Of a stretch of 64,000 nucleotides of DNA, positions 1 through 12,394 are shown one piece after another. Origin of the DNA: Acanthopleura granulata (Eukaryota; Mollusca; Polyplacophora; Chitonida; Chitonidae); contig JABBOT010000004.1 of the NCBI GenBank assembly GCA_016165875.1, forward strand, positions 16,307,672 to 16,371,671. Direction: 5' to 3'. Position 1 is the first letter of the stretch, and every line of letters starts with the position of its first letter. The notes beneath the pieces were generated by a model. The model was not told the origin of the DNA. It worked only from the letters and a program-made list of their open reading frames with translations, and did no database searches. Position numbers and translations under genes: made by a program.

Positions 1-3000
1 GGAACTTCTGCATTGCCCCACTTTCATTATTCTTGGGACCTTGGGTGATAGTAAGTTGTTACAATATGTGTTCATTCAAGATGACTTGTCAACAACATAA
101 AAGTGAAGAGGTCTTCAGTATATTGTTAAACATGAGTCAAATACATACCTGAATTATGCAAAATTTACAAAGAAGTGTTAAACAAAGTTTAAATATATTG
201 TGAAAACAATGTTTAATACTTATTAATTAAACCCATATATACAGTTTTTAATGAAATATTTTGAGTGTTACATTTGATTTTTTATTTACAGAGCCAAATT
301 CAAATAAAGGCAACAATTCGGTAAGTATGTTTAAAATATGATTGTAAATGTATTTCCCAAAATGTAACATGAAAAGCAAATGTGATCAAAGTTTGCTGAC
401 ATTGTAAACACACTCAGAACTGAATAACTTTACTGTCAATGATCAAACATATATATATGTATAATAATAATAAAATAAAATCAACAACTCATTGAGGTAA
501 CCAGTTTCACTACATCTGTTATAGAGCTACATCATGGTAGCTCTTCAGACTGAATCTCAAAGTCTGAAGAGCTACCATGAAACAGATGTAGCAACACCAG
601 TTATCTCAATAAATTTACTTTTATCTTCTATATATTAATATATATGCTTGTGTGTTGGTTGAAGGAAAAAATTCAGTGGGAGTTGATCTCACATCTTCAG
701 ATCTGAAATTGAGTACTCTAAATTGAGCACCTCACACTATTGCCGGTTTTAACACCAGAAAGGTGTTCCCATTACACTCCTCCAGCGTCAATCCAAGACA
801 CAAGCTGTTTATACAGACCCTGAGCCACACACTTCTTGAAACTTGTTTGGATTTGCCACCTGTAGGTCATATTTGGACTTGAACTCAGATCTCCAGGTTA
901 GAAATTCAGCATCTTAACATCTAGCATCTGGTCAGTTATATTATGAGTCATATCACGGTGCTAACACAGAAAGATGAAAAAATAAAATGTATTGCTAACA
1001 TAGTTTGTTTCCATTATGTGTCAATAGTTTGAACGAGATGAAAGTGCAATGTCAACAACACCAAACCCAAGTGTGGATAGTGCTATGGAATCATGGGATA
1101 GCTCAGGCTTGGACAACACAGGTGCAAACACAAGTGCAAGTAAACCGGGCTGCAAGTCACTGGTTCCTGTGAGACCACCCAGACCGATCTCCCAGGATAG
1201 CAAATCCAGCAAGTCAGGTAACTTCAAGTCTAGAGAAATGTTAATTATCAGTATTGTGTGGTCATCTGTGGAAACTGTATGTATCCAAACATTTGGAATG
1301 GATTTTGCAGGTACTTTTAATATACTGGTGTAGAAGTTTATCGTGGAATCTCCACTGATATCTTCTTCAGGTTTCAGAGTTGCAGTTTGTTTGTGTACAT
1401 TTTGTGGGATTTTTTTTTTATACAAATATCTCTTTATTTTGATTGGATTTATTGATTATTTTCCGTAATGTTTGGATGAAATGTGCAAAAGCATAGAGAC
1501 TCCGAATAAAGAAATGTAACGCATGGTCGAAATATCGAGAAGGTCAACCATGTGTTACATTTCTTTTTTTAGAGTTTCTATGCTTTTGCGCTTTGCTGAG
1601 CTAGTTGGTGGATCAACAAGATTTTGGATGAAATCACTGAGATCTAGCATTTAATTGAAGTAAGGGTTAGATTTTATTTGTTTCAGTGTAGTTTTTGCTT
1701 GTTTTAATTCCAGCCTACACTCGTGACTCCACCCACAGTAGCTCAATGTGCGATGCTGAAGGAAGCGGTGAAGTGTTGGCTGAAAGGAATCTATCTGATG
1801 AGGACTGGGATACAAGATCAAACAGTTCAAACAGTTATGGCAGCAGTGTTGAACCAGATGACTGGACACAAACTCTGCAAGACTTTGAGAAAGGAGGCCA
1901 ATCAGAAATGCTGAAGCAGATTGGCATGAGCCTCAGGCAGCGAAGTGTGTCTAGCCTAGCCAGGTCGCGATCCGGTGAGAGTGGGAAGAAAACACGAGTC
2001 AAGAAAAAAGCTCACGACCGAGGCTATTATGCTGATAGTGATGAGGAATACCAAAACTTTTTGTCTAGACATAGACTGCCCAAAACAAGCTCTGGGAAGA
2101 ACAGGGCTAATTCTGCCAAAACCCCTTCTACATTTCAAGACCATGTTCAGAATATATTCGCTCCTACACCAATTCAGTTGCACAGGATCAGCCTGGTGAA
2201 AGACAAGGCTACAGAGGACTTTGGATTTGGTCTCTCCGATGGAATGTATGAGAAAGGAGTTTACATCAGTGCCATCAGACCTGGAAGCTTGGCTCATAAA
2301 AAAGGATTGAAAGCTTATGACCGAGTTCTTCAGGTATTCTCCAAGTATTCTTATTAATTTTGAAACCATGTCTATTCAGTTGTGGCCCAGCTCTTGCTAG
2401 CCAAGGAAACTAGTAGGTACTCCCATGCTGTTCTCACTGGCCTTAACTCAATCCTTGCTACTACCATGTAAGTGAAAAATTCAAGAGTACATAATTATAA
2501 AACTCCAGTCAAATAAATGTATTAACCCTTGTTTAAGTTTGCTTGGTCTAATTAAAATATCATTTAAGGTAGGGCTAAGGCTACCTACACCAGGATTGTA
2601 CATGGTAACAGATATGTTGTTGTCACTTGTTTTCTGCAACTTCTCTCTTTCCATCCCTACTACAGATCCTGATGTTCCACTTACAGTGTACCCCCCCACC
2701 CCCTTCCTCGCTGGCTCAGTTTGTTTTAAGTGCTGGCTAGCCTCGCTGTTCAGCCGAATCATGCTGAAGTAGAAGCAGCTCTTAGTGTTCTGGCTGCACT
2801 TTTGTCAACAGGTTTGACAAGCGTCTGGAAAACAGTGGTAGTTTATTGCATGCACTCTGGATATACATGTGCAGTGAAATATTCTGGATAAGAGAGAGAG
2901 AAACACAAATCACGTCCTGCACCCCTGATGTCTTGTATGATATTCCCCGCTGTTGTTTGTTTCATTTCCCTCCCAATTGACTTGTCTTGTCACTTCCATA

Positions 3001-3682
3001 TCATCTTTCGCATTTTTATCTTCATTTTGTCTGCTACGTCGCCAATCCCTTGATTCTCCATTTTGCTCTGGTTCTTGCCACTGATCCTCAACTACTTTGA
3101 TTCTGCATTTAATACTAGTAATGTAAGGAAGTATACTACCATGGATTTTTCTGGCCAGTTACTTTTTAGAGACTGAATTTGAACAATTCAGAAAACTCAA
3201 TACTTTTTTGTCATAATGTGTCGAAAACCCGATTTATTTCATGAAAATTCAATATAAAATTTGTCTAAAGCTGAATTTTTGGACGTCTCTTGTAGTGGTT
3301 ACCACGATGAGAAAGTGGCTAGAAAACTCCCTGACTACAGAACATAGTTATGAAGTACAAGGTAAAAGATTTATGTCTTGCAGTTTCCAAAAGTAGCAGT
3401 CCTGGATCTCATTTCATTAACTTTTCATTTCTACAGGTTAACAACAAACGCATTCGAGATTTAGACTGCCGCATGGCTGTTCCCCTGATTTCGGAAGCAG
3501 GTAATCACCTGGAGTTAGTGGTCAGTCGAAATCCTATTGCTGCCAGGTCTGGTAATTCGGGTGGCATCTCTTCTCCTGCCCAGCAGTCCTCTGAGTGCAA
3601 GTACAGCTCTTGGGATGACGAAATCTGTTATGAAAATGTGAATGGACGTGCAATGAGCGACCTGTCATTTCAGACCGTTTAG
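1..3682 (+). CDS. GRIP: GRIP-type multi-PDZ scaffold protein, 3' part (partial)
   Basis: These are the C-terminal exons of a glutamate receptor-interacting protein homologue, a cytoplasmic PDZ scaffold that traffics membrane receptors. Firm exons are 1028-1217, 1714-2333 and 3437-3682 (TAG at 3680-3682); their phases join into about 351 residues. A 29-nt exon at 292-320 also fits the phase. The window may start inside one more exon (1-50, donor at 51), but its frame is ambiguous. The final PDZ domain spans the 2333/3437 junction, with the loop FGFGLSDG, then DRVLQ joined to [11 protein letters not shown] and ending ELVVSRNP. This matches the last PDZ (PDZ7) of vertebrate GRIP1/2. The upstream acidic linker ([30 protein letters not shown]) also resembles the GRIP linker between PDZ6 and PDZ7. 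The protein ends FQTV. The earlier PDZ domains must lie upstream of the window. Confidence 0.88.
491..609. mobile_element. Fold-back MITE-like element in a GRIP intron
   Basis: The two halves are imperfect inverted repeats. The left arm starts ATTGAGGTAACCAG and runs through CTACATCTGTT to GGTAGCTCTTCAGACT. The right arm, read in reverse complement, starts ATTGAGATAACTGG and runs through CTACATCTGTT to the same GGTAGCTCTTCAGACT. The whole 119 bp can fold into one hairpin with a short loop. It lies between the putative 29-nt exon and the exon at 1028. Confidence 0.7.
1483..1592. mobile_element. Fold-back MITE-like hairpin in a GRIP intron
   Basis: The left arm GCAAAAGCATAGAGACTC, then AAAGAAATGTAACGCATGG, is mirrored on the right by CCATGTGTTACATTTCTTT and then GAGTTTCTATGCTTTTGCG. 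The loop contains AATATCGAGAAGG. A 12-bp direct repeat, TTTGGATGAAAT, lies on each side near 1470 and 1622; it may be a remnant of the insertion site. No coding capacity. Confidence 0.7.
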
Positions 3683-6190
3683 AAACAGTGCTCTTCTTGT
3701 GGCTTCACCAGACATTTTCTTGAGATATGGAATAAAGAAGCATAGTGCAGGTGGTCCAGTGGCTAAATAATCTCATACAAATCTTTAAAATATTGCACTA
3801 ACAGTTTTAAAGTCTTTAAAAGGTGCTTATTTATATGCTCCAAGAATGTCTACACTTTCGTAAGTTTTTCGATTCACAGACATTCTCAAGAGAAAAGTGC
3901 ATAAAAATTCTGAAGGTGCTAAGGTTTATTTGAACAGGTGATACTGGTTTTCACTGTGGTGGAGTGCAAATCTATACATATTTTTTTAATGCAAAGGAAT
4001 GGGTTGATGTGTCTTAGAGTATATCTGAATATTCATATTTGTTAACAAATGACCTGTAGTGGTCAAGTAACTTGTCTCTGAATATCACCTGGATTCGTTG
4101 AGAATATATCTTTATCCAAAAAGTACAGATCAGGTAAAAGCCCAGAGTTCAACCAAAATAATCAAAATGTTCATTTTTATATGCATTTTCTTGCATGTTT
4201 TTTAGGGAAACATTTTGATTTATCTGCCTTATGATGTAACTCTGATGCTCATTTATTGCATGGTTAGATCTTGGTTATCATGATTCACAGTAAGGATTCG
4301 GTATGCTAGTCACACAACTTAAATGCTGGTACATACACATTATAGTCACACAAAATAATAAATGGCTCATAATAGTACACGTTTTTAAAGCAGTTTATTC
4401 TGGTCTTTTATTGAAGTACACATTTTGATGTATTTTTTTAAACTATTACTGGTCATTTTATTTTGTGAAAAGTCCATGTAAGATTATTCATTTTGTTAAA
4501 CAAACATTGATATATATATTTGCATTTGGTTTGACAAAAGTTTCTTTGATTTTAAACTATTACAAAATTAATGGTTGTCAGCAGTTGTTTCATTTTATAT
4601 ACATGATCTTCACAAAAGCACCTTCTACTTAATTATCTACAACTGATCCTGTTGAACTGTGTTTAAACAAACATACTGATTTTGAGCCTGTTAACTTATT
4701 TGTTAGACCTATGGAAATCTTTTTATGAAAACCTTCTGTGTAACATGTACATTTCCTTACGATGACAAGGCTTTGTTTTGCAGTGGTGAATTGAAAGTGA
4801 GCCATGAAGAATTGAGTGGCACAAATACCATTTTGTTTAAAAAATAATATCTGTTATAATATTTTATACATATATCTGTTTTACACTGCATTGTTTATCT
4901 CCACCTATAATATTGGTGCTGCCCTCTTATTACCGTAATGTGTCACGTATCATATCAAACTTTACCTAGTGCCAAACAAGTAGTAGATGGGTGTGTATAT
5001 GATATTTGTGTTTATTGTGCCAAAGTGCAGCATCAAATTAAAAGTATTATTTTTTATCATAACCTGATACAAATCTGAATCTTTAAGTGGAAAAAGCCCT
5101 GTTGAACATTTTAACAGTGTGGTAATGAGATTAAATTGTTTTATTTCACTGACAACCATGTCCAAAAAGTATTTACAGCCTGATATGAGAATCAGTGCTG
5201 TAGATTTTCGTGGTAACTTCTTGGAAAGGTCTGCCCTAACATAAGTAACTGTCTTGTTGATAATACTTGGGCTTAAAGACACTGTCTTCTTCCTGTGCAA
5301 CTTTTAAAGTACAAAATGCATTGTTAAATTGTAACAAATGTTTAATGTAAACTTGAAAAACAAAAAAGGATAAAACTCTGCTGCTATGCAATGACATATA
5401 TCTGCTTTGTCAACATATAAACTCGTTAATCAATTTGAAAGTGTTTTTGCATATGACATATACTTAAACTTAGATTCATAAAAAATCTTTCAGCGTTTAG
5501 ACAGAGAATATTTAATGATGGTTTTTAAAGACCATTTATTGACCAGTTAGGATTTATAATGAAAAAACATAAATTTTCTATAATGAAACATGGAGACTGC
5601 AACATTAAAGTGTGTAAATGATATATTTAAATGCATAAATATTTATCATCTATTTTTATGGTGCCAAGACTTGTTTTAATGAATTCTACCCATAAATATC
5701 ACCTAGAGTTGTATAGGCTGCACAGACTGAACTCTTGTATGGATGATAAGCCTCTTGTGTATTGTACCTTCATGCATATTATCCAAATTTGAACCGTTTA
5801 TATTTCATTGCATAACGGCATTATACTTCTCACATACAGTTCTTTAGGGAAAAAAAAAACAGCACATAGACTGAATCTGAAAGAATGTTGGAATACTCTT
5901 TTACCCTCCCTCTTTTACACTGCATGTCTACATTTTCGCAACATTCAGTGACATTGTGTGAAATCATGTTCTACATTCTTCTACATTGCAGTTGTTAATT
6001 TATGTCATGTTATATGTAACAGTAATGTATTCATTTATAGGCAGCACCAACCCCGCCATGTTCATGAATAAATCTTCAAGTACAGCCTTAAAAGTATTCC
6101 TTGGTGAACTGATGCTAAATTATATGCCATCCGCAGATATTGCACTGCTTATGAATTAAAACCCGTCTTCAAGGGAGAAAACTGTGTCTT
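3683..6190 (+). other. Probable long 3' UTR of the GRIP gene, AT-rich, no ORF of note
   Basis: About 2.5 kb of AT-rich sequence follows the GRIP stop codon with no coding signal on either strand. AATAAA occurs at 3731-3736, only 49 nt after the stop, and again at 6067-6072. A UTR reaching the second signal is plausible for a neuronal scaffold gene but is inferred. The minus-strand ORF at 4962-5300 has no recognisable domain and I treat it as chance. Confidence 0.4.
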
Positions 6191-9100
6191 GTCTTGTTTG
6201 CCAACATGTGGTTCTTCAGACAGCAGGTATGGTCAGTGAAACATGAAGAAACGTGAGCTCATGCCTACTTTTGAAAGTATACTTTCGGGACCATACAAGA
6301 AATGTACGGAAAAGATCTGTAGTCAACATCGAAACATCATGACACGAGTATTGTAGCACTGGTTAACTTTTGAAGCCGGGTGTGTTCGTCAGCTCGCCCG
6401 TCTGTCTTTTGCAATCAACAAGGTTATCACTGGGTTTAGTGACAGTGAAGGATCAGTTTTGGTTTAGTGTTCGGCCACTCATTCGTCTGCTCTACTGTAT
6501 TTTGGAATTGTAGGCCATAACCTTCCATGCCATTCTTTGCCACTACTCCAAAAGCCTCTGATCATAACTTAATGAGACTGAATGAGATAATAAGAGCCAG
6601 AAGAACTGGTCATTTAGGAACTGGTCTTTTGACCTTTTAGCAAGCGATGATCTTGTCGGTGTCACATAGCTTCACCAAATGTGGAAATAGCTCAAGCGCA
6701 GCGGTAACAACTGATGAAAATGTAGAGCTTTACTGGTTTGCTGGTATTTTGTCATTGCAGCAGACTACAACATGGTCTGTTCCATTTCTTGTAGCCTGAA
6801 CTGTAATTGACAGACCAAGTATGAGTTGAAGCTTTAAAACGGCATTGGCCATCAGAACTGGTCGACTTACGGATGGGATGAGACAAATGTTTTGGAAAAG
6901 AACCGTTTTTCCAATTTGGTTGGTGTTCATGCTCTAGAGAAGAATTGCACGTGTACAATAAAGCTAAGTTTTATTCGTGGAGGAAACCAGGAGTAGAGAG
7001 ACCATTAAGACGTTAGTGATAACCAGAGGAACTGAGCTGTAATAAAAAATCTAGAAAAAAAGAGAAATATATATATTTTTTTCTCGAAGGTTGCTTTGTA
7101 CATATATACTCCCAGAAACATTTCATACTTTACGTACAGCAAATCAGTAAACATTCAAGGTTCAAAATTGGAACAACATGATTCGACTGAAAAATAAATG
7201 TTTCTTTATGTCTGTATAGACATAAATTATACAGGCCTTGCCATACGCTAAAGCACCACTGTTTAAAGAGCAGAGCAAAGTTCAAAACGTCTGTGTTATA
7301 TCATAATATCACTTTTGTTCTTGAACAAAATTAATTGGACAAAGTTTATACTGACATTGGATACTGAATGCTTATACACTTTTGAGCAACCTGTGCGTGC
7401 TGCGTTTTCAGCACAGGAATTCTTTTAAGCCCCCTGTGCCCATCACCAAAACAAATTATGTTCTGTTCCGTTTGTGATGTGTCTGAATATGGATTCTAAC
7501 TTTTGGTCATATTGCTACGGCCCCTCCTTATAGCAACCTAGATATTTGTAGTGCTGCATCACTGAAACAGCATGCTCTCCGAAGACACCAGGCACGACAC
7601 CCCACGCAGTCTCCCTGACACCAGTAGTTGGCATTACCATTGTTGCTGAGCGCCAACACTGGGAAGTATCAAACTTTTCGAGTTAGAAATTTCGCATAGG
7701 AACCGCATTCGATTTAAACCTGTACCTAGGCGACCGCCGGATTCCTGTCCCTTAGCGTTGGAGTCTATCGTGTCACTTCTATTATACCTGTGGGCGATCA
7801 AGAAAATATCTCATTACCGTTCAGATGTGCTCTAAGAAAATGATACATGGTGTCGAACCATGGCTTGTAGCGATCGCGCGGCAACATGAAATGTTTCACA
7901 TTCATGTGAAATGTATCTGATGTGGAGCGTCTATAAGGTTACCTACATATGTATTCATGTCACATCTGACGCAACCCGTCATTCGTGACAACCCAGACGT
8001 GACATTGAAACAGCCCATTTTAGAGGAGGTCAAATCTTCGCCCCAAAGCATTCTTAATTGTGCTGAATGTATGAACCTCTTGCGGTATCGTTTAGGCTAC
8101 TCGGAAGCAGTTACGAGAGAGACGATGTCATGATGAGGGTAGACTGTATCAAGGCCAACTCGATGTATTTTTTGCTACGTTGGGCTGACACGTCTCCTTA
8201 AATTCTGCGTGACTTGTTTTGTTTGCTGAACGCCAGACATACTCGTTGTTTTGTGTGCTGTGTCCTGAGCTGTAGCAGTCCCGACAGCACCTCTACACCT
8301 TCAGGTACGGACACAACCGTATGTTTTAGGACCACATACTTTACATTCAGGCGAACTCTCTTCTGTCACCCATGTCTAGCGACAATGTGTATATATCTCT
8401 TGTCACCGCCATAGCCCCGCTTTGAGGGCAAAGTAATTTAACTGACACACCGATTTATCATTCGGCATGTGAAATCCTTATTTGTTTTGGTCATACTGTT
8501 CTTTGGATGGTGTATAATGACGTAAAGGTTTAACTATCTATACATCTACTGATATTCGCATAACCGTAGTTAGTTACGGTGTATCACTTTATAAAGTCTA
8601 GTGAAGTCAACTGGTGGCAGAGAGAAAGGGACAGAGAGAGTTTATTCTATCGAGAAAACTACCGCCTAAAATAGAAATGGAGATATTTTTTAATACAAAA
8701 GACTACAAAACTGAGAGTAAGATCGCAGCAGCGACGACAGTGCGATTGTTGTCAATTTATAGTTGTTTTATAGTTGTTGTTGATTGTTTCAAGGCTGATG
8801 TAGGAGGACATGCAAGATCTTGTATGTTATCGTACCGGTTTGACCCCAGATCCCCTATATGGCTTTTTGTAATGAACAGAAATTCAACCAGAACAATTTC
8901 ATCTCCAGCAAACTGTTTTGCATATATAAAGTTATTATTAGCAACATGTCTTTGGCATGTTGTGAACACTGCATCGGAATTCATGATTTTATTTTGTTTC
9001 TGAAATTTCATCATTTTATCACTGTTGAAAATGTCTACCTCGCACTGTTCCGCGATATATTTATCCTTCACGCAGGCTATGGTCGGTGCGGTCGAAAAGC

Positions 9101-9583
9101 AAGCGTACTAATACAGCACATAAGGGTAGATCTGATTAAATCATAGGCGGAATAACGTGCTGCCTGTTTCCCACACAAATCCGGGAGATCTTCATATTCC
9201 ATTGACGCCTCACACAGCTGGCAAACACCTGGTGTCAAAACACACGTTTTATTGCATATTATTGAAGATTTAATATCTCGAATTTAATATGAAATCTCCT
9301 CATCTATCGACTGATGATGGTGAGGCTAACATGTCGATGTGCTGTGACATAAGAGTAGTCTGCGGATAACAAAGAAGTTAATTAAGTCCTTCGCAAACAA
9401 ATTTGATAAAATGCAGTATTGTCATTGTATATCCATACCTAACTTTGTTATCAGAATACGTCAGCTGGTATATACTTGATGGATATATCGACTAATTTGA
9501 TGAAATGATAGTCGCATAGACATTAATTACATAAAATAATGTGACAGTTCTGCTGAAACTGCATGACTCACAAAATGTTCCAG
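6191..9583. other. Intergenic region, no supported gene
   Basis: Between the GRIP 3' end and chitin-binding gene 1 I find no coding exon. ORFs at 8214-8414 and 8614-9003 have no recognisable domain, biased composition and no convincing splice context. The only structured sequence is an old SINE copy at about 7545-7790. Confidence 0.6.
7545..7790 (-). mobile_element. tRNA-derived SINE copy (family 2), degenerate
   Basis: Read on the minus strand, this contains GGCGCTCAGCA, then ACTGGTGTCAGGGAGACTG, GTGGGGTGTCGTGCCTGG, and GCAGCACTACAAAT near its end. This order matches the molluscan SINE family also seen at 62675-62850 (TTGGCGCTCAAC, then TTGGCCCGGTGTCAAC). The tRNA-like head, on the higher-coordinate side, is badly eroded. 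Confidence 0.55.
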
Positions 9584-11168
9584 CTAATGACTAGGAGGAA
9601 CAACGCATTTCTTTGTTTTAGGATCAAAGACTGTTCGTTTTCCTGACTGCGTTTTCCTACACCGTCCTTTCCGAACGTAGCGCTGGTTTCGACAGTAAAT
9701 GAACCGCGGCGACCCTTCACGTCCTGGCCACGCATTGATACCATCAGAGAGTCCTTTGCAGCTTCCGAACTTGGATCTGCAGGATGTGCACCTTGACGTC
9801 AGGCATTGGTGGGCAAGGTACTCACCTGCAAAGTAAAAAGGGTTTGGATGTGAAGGGACAAAAGGGTTTGGATGTGAAGGGACAAATGGGTTTGGATGTG
9901 AAGGGACAAATGTACGACTGATTTTCAGTCGCATTAGAAGATTCATTAAGACACCATGTAAATCAACCCCTTTGTTTAACTTATTGATTTTAGAATTTTC
10001 AGTTTCATGATAATAATCAGGTTAAAAGGTGCTTGAAGGACAAATCTTGGCCAAAATCTTTGGAGATAGAACCTTTATACCCGCAAGTAAAAGTGTTGAA
10101 AAAGTAGACTTACATTTGTCAATGGGCACCGGGCGATTTCCACAGCCATTGTAGGTTTCATCAACACATTGAGATTCCTGTGTATCCCAGAGTTTGGGAT
10201 AAGGGCACTCCCTCAGGAAAATGTCGTCAAACGGACCGACATCTGTTGCCCCACAATCATAATAACGAGCACATCCTTTTGGATCCGGTATCTTGTCATC
10301 TGATTCATTCGTACAGTGGTTGTGCTCGTACGCTGTCGGTCTGTGCATACCTGGTGAACGACAGTGGATTTGCTTCAGATACTTCTTGACAGAAAGGTTA
10401 TTTTGTCTCAGATCAACAAATAGTTATTTATTACTTTCTAGATATTGAATGAAGGGCATATATGGCCTTTATTATAAACATGTTGAAACATGATGGCATT
10501 TATTTCCATATTCGTTCTTACACGTGCTCAGGAAATAATAAAAAGCATAATATCATCGTGTATTGTTGGTAAATCAACATTCAAAATGAAGACAATTTAC
10601 AAAAACAAAATGAAAAATGAGACCCAACTTTCACTGGAACCCCTACGTACAGCAGCAAGATAATTAATTGTTTCTTCGTTGTACCCATCATCTGTGTAGT
10701 AAACATACAACACAGCTCTCGCTGATTCGACTGCGGCTTTAAGTCATGAGGTTTTGAGGTACCTGATGATGGACGGTTGCTGCTAGAAGTACTCGTAATG
10801 CTCCTCTCATACACCGGACAACCGTCTTACATGTTTTCTGCTTGTCCATTTATGCTGCATGTAGAAATTTAGCCTAATACGGCAATATCGGCATACTTAC
10901 AGTTCACTTCCATGTCGGAATCTTCAGGCACACATGTAAGGCTTTCCCGATGATAGGCAAACTTGGCAGGACAGTACATTTTGGAAGCATTTCCCCGGTC
11001 ACATATGAAATAAGCCCTACAATCAGTTATATGTCCGATGAATTCAACATCTGTCGTGGATTTACATGGCCATTCTTGACCGTTAATTGCTGAATGAGAC
11101 AAAAACAAACCAAGCCACATGGTGGAAAACAAAACAACATTCCATCTCAGGCAGCGATTAGCACCCAT
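9584..11168 (-). CDS. Secreted triple peritrophin-A (CBM14) chitin-binding protein, copy 1
   Basis: Three exons on the minus strand, 11168-10901, 10350-10114 and 9825-9584 (747 nt), encode 248 residues. The start at 11168 is chosen because it puts a signal peptide first (MGANRCLRWNVVLF, then a hydrophobic stretch ending HSAINGQ); an in-frame upstream ATG at 11231 would add 21 polar residues. Each exon encodes one six-cysteine peritrophin-A domain, a chitin-binding fold, with the aromatic signatures CRAYFIC and CARYYDC. Domain 3 has the variant SCKGLSDG followed by PGREGSPRFIYC, as in molluscan shell-matrix chitin-binding proteins. Both introns are phase 1 and split a cysteine codon (T|GT; residues 90 and 169). 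The role is inferred to be binding chitin in an extracellular matrix. Confidence 0.88.
9838..9914. repeat. 24-bp tandem repeat (x3) beside a splice acceptor
   Basis: Three near-identical copies of a 24-bp unit (AAGGGTTTGGATGTGAAGGGACAA) lie in intron 2 of chitin-binding gene 1, ending about 12 bp from the acceptor at 9826-9827. Read through on the minus strand the unit would encode VPSHPNPF repeats in frame with exon 3, but the acceptor and paralogue comparison place it in the intron. Confidence 0.85.
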
Positions 11169-11260
11169 CGTTCTATAGATAGATCTCATATTAATATTAG
11201 CCTTCTGATTCCGTTTCATCCACAGAAACATGCAGCTGGAAGCCCTTTCAAGGGTCTAAT

Positions 11261-11270
11261 GGCTTATATT
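11261..11270 (-). promoter_or_regulatory. Candidate TATA box of chitin-binding gene 1
   Basis: TATAAG on the minus strand at 11263-11268 lies about 95 nt before the chosen ATG (11168). Copies 2 and 3 have TATA-like elements at the same distance, which supports the start choice and a conserved core promoter. Confidence 0.5.
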
Positions 11271-12040
11271 AGCTTCTTATTCCGCTTTGTCCCTGCAACA
11301 CAATTTCAAGACCTTTCTACCATGCACTGTGATACATTTCCCAGCACAGAGGTAGTTAACTAAGGGTAAAGTGCCAAATGCAAGTAGACGAGGCGTAAAC
11401 ATGGGAAAAGGAGAGTAATTTGATTTCGTGTATTTACATTGCATTCGCAGCAGTCAGGATTGTTGACTTTTAATTCGCATCTAATTCACAGTTTTTATAT
11501 GTTTCTTGCAAGTGCGCTTCCCGGTCCCATGGCGGTCATCAGAACGGCTTAGACAGACAACTGATCAAAAGGAATAAATACAAACTACCGCATCTACTTT
11601 AGAGCTAAAAAAGAATACTATAGATGAATTTAACAGAATGTGAATCTGTACATCTTGGGGTATGAAAGTTCATGTGTGACCTAAAGGCTTCATTAAGGGG
11701 CAGATGGTAATGATGAAGTCTGGTCCTCCGTCTAAATATAAAGAACACAAGTCACTTATTTATAGACTGATTTTATTGATTTCTTTATTCCCTAGGTTAA
11801 AATAGAGCTGAACTATGAACTGATATGCTTACGTAAATAGTTAAGCCCAGGATGACTTTATAAAGACTTTTTTTCGTATTTAAACACGAAAATATAAGAA
11901 CCGATATACATTGTTTTTAATTTTGAAATAACCTAAGCATGGGCTAACTTGAAGCTTAAATAGTTATTCATGTGATTTAATGGAATGATTTTAATGCCTT
12001 TAAAGCTTTCCGGAGTTTGCTGGTTAACCATATCAGCTTT

Positions 12041-12312
12041 AGCCGGATTGGTGTAAGGAATATGGGACATTGCTATAGCCAGATTTGCGTGAGGCATACG
12101 GGTCATTGCTCTAGCCGGATTGATGTGAGGCATCTGGGCCAATGCTATAGCCAGATTGGTGTGATTCATCTGGGCCACTGCTATAGCCAGATTGAGGTGA
12201 TTTATCTGGGCCACTGCTCTAGCCAGATGGATGTGAGACACCCGTCCACTGCTATAGTCAGATTGATGTGAGGCATGTGGGTCATTACTATACTCAAATT
12301 GGTTTGAGACAT
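12041..12312. repeat. 36-bp tandem repeat, about 7.5 copies
   Basis: Units begin at 12041, 12077, 12113, 12149, 12185, 12221, 12256 and 12292, each starting AGCC(A/G)GATTG or a variant. The unit length is a multiple of three, so both strands stay open: a minus-strand ORF (11933-12394) reads as 12-residue repeats of NLAIAVAQMNH type and a plus ORF as IGVRHLGHCYSQ. No start context, domain or splice logic supports translation. Confidence 0.9.
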
Positions 12313-12394
12313 CTGACACGCTAACCCTGCTCTTCGGCCATGGAGGCCCCCCAACCAAACACCAATCAGGTAAATAAATAAATAAATAAATCAT
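12313..12394. mobile_element. SINE fragments (head and tail) next to the 36-bp array
   Basis: The sequence GGAGGCCCCC at about 12343-12352 looks like the inverted tRNA-like head of SINE family 1. It is directly followed by CACCAATCAGGTAAATAAA and further TAAA repeats, the 3' tail in the opposite orientation. The body of the element is missing. Confidence 0.6.

Noticed and set aside
1..50. Upstream GRIP coding exon ending at 50
   Set aside because: A GTAAGT donor is present at 51, but the frame that fits the next exon gives an unconvincing peptide, and an alternative donor at 45 gives another reading. Left as uncertain rather than called.
4962..5300. 112-codon minus-strand ORF in the GRIP 3' region
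   Set aside because: Composition matches AT-rich non-coding DNA, with no domain. More likely antisense to a 3' UTR.
8614..9003. 129-codon plus-strand ORF
   Set aside because: No recognisable domain, low-complexity hydrophobic end, an overlapping ORF on the other strand, and no splice or promoter support.
9826..9946. N-terminal extension of exon 3 of gene 1 with VPSHPNPF repeats
   Set aside because: A good acceptor (TTTACTTTGCAG) at 9826 and the identical exon boundary in all four paralogues place this sequence in the intron.
11933..12394. Minus-strand ORF of 153 codons with 12-residue repeats
   Set aside because: It is produced by the 36-bp tandem array. Open frames exist on both strands, it runs into SINE sequence, and there is no promoter, domain or splice support.
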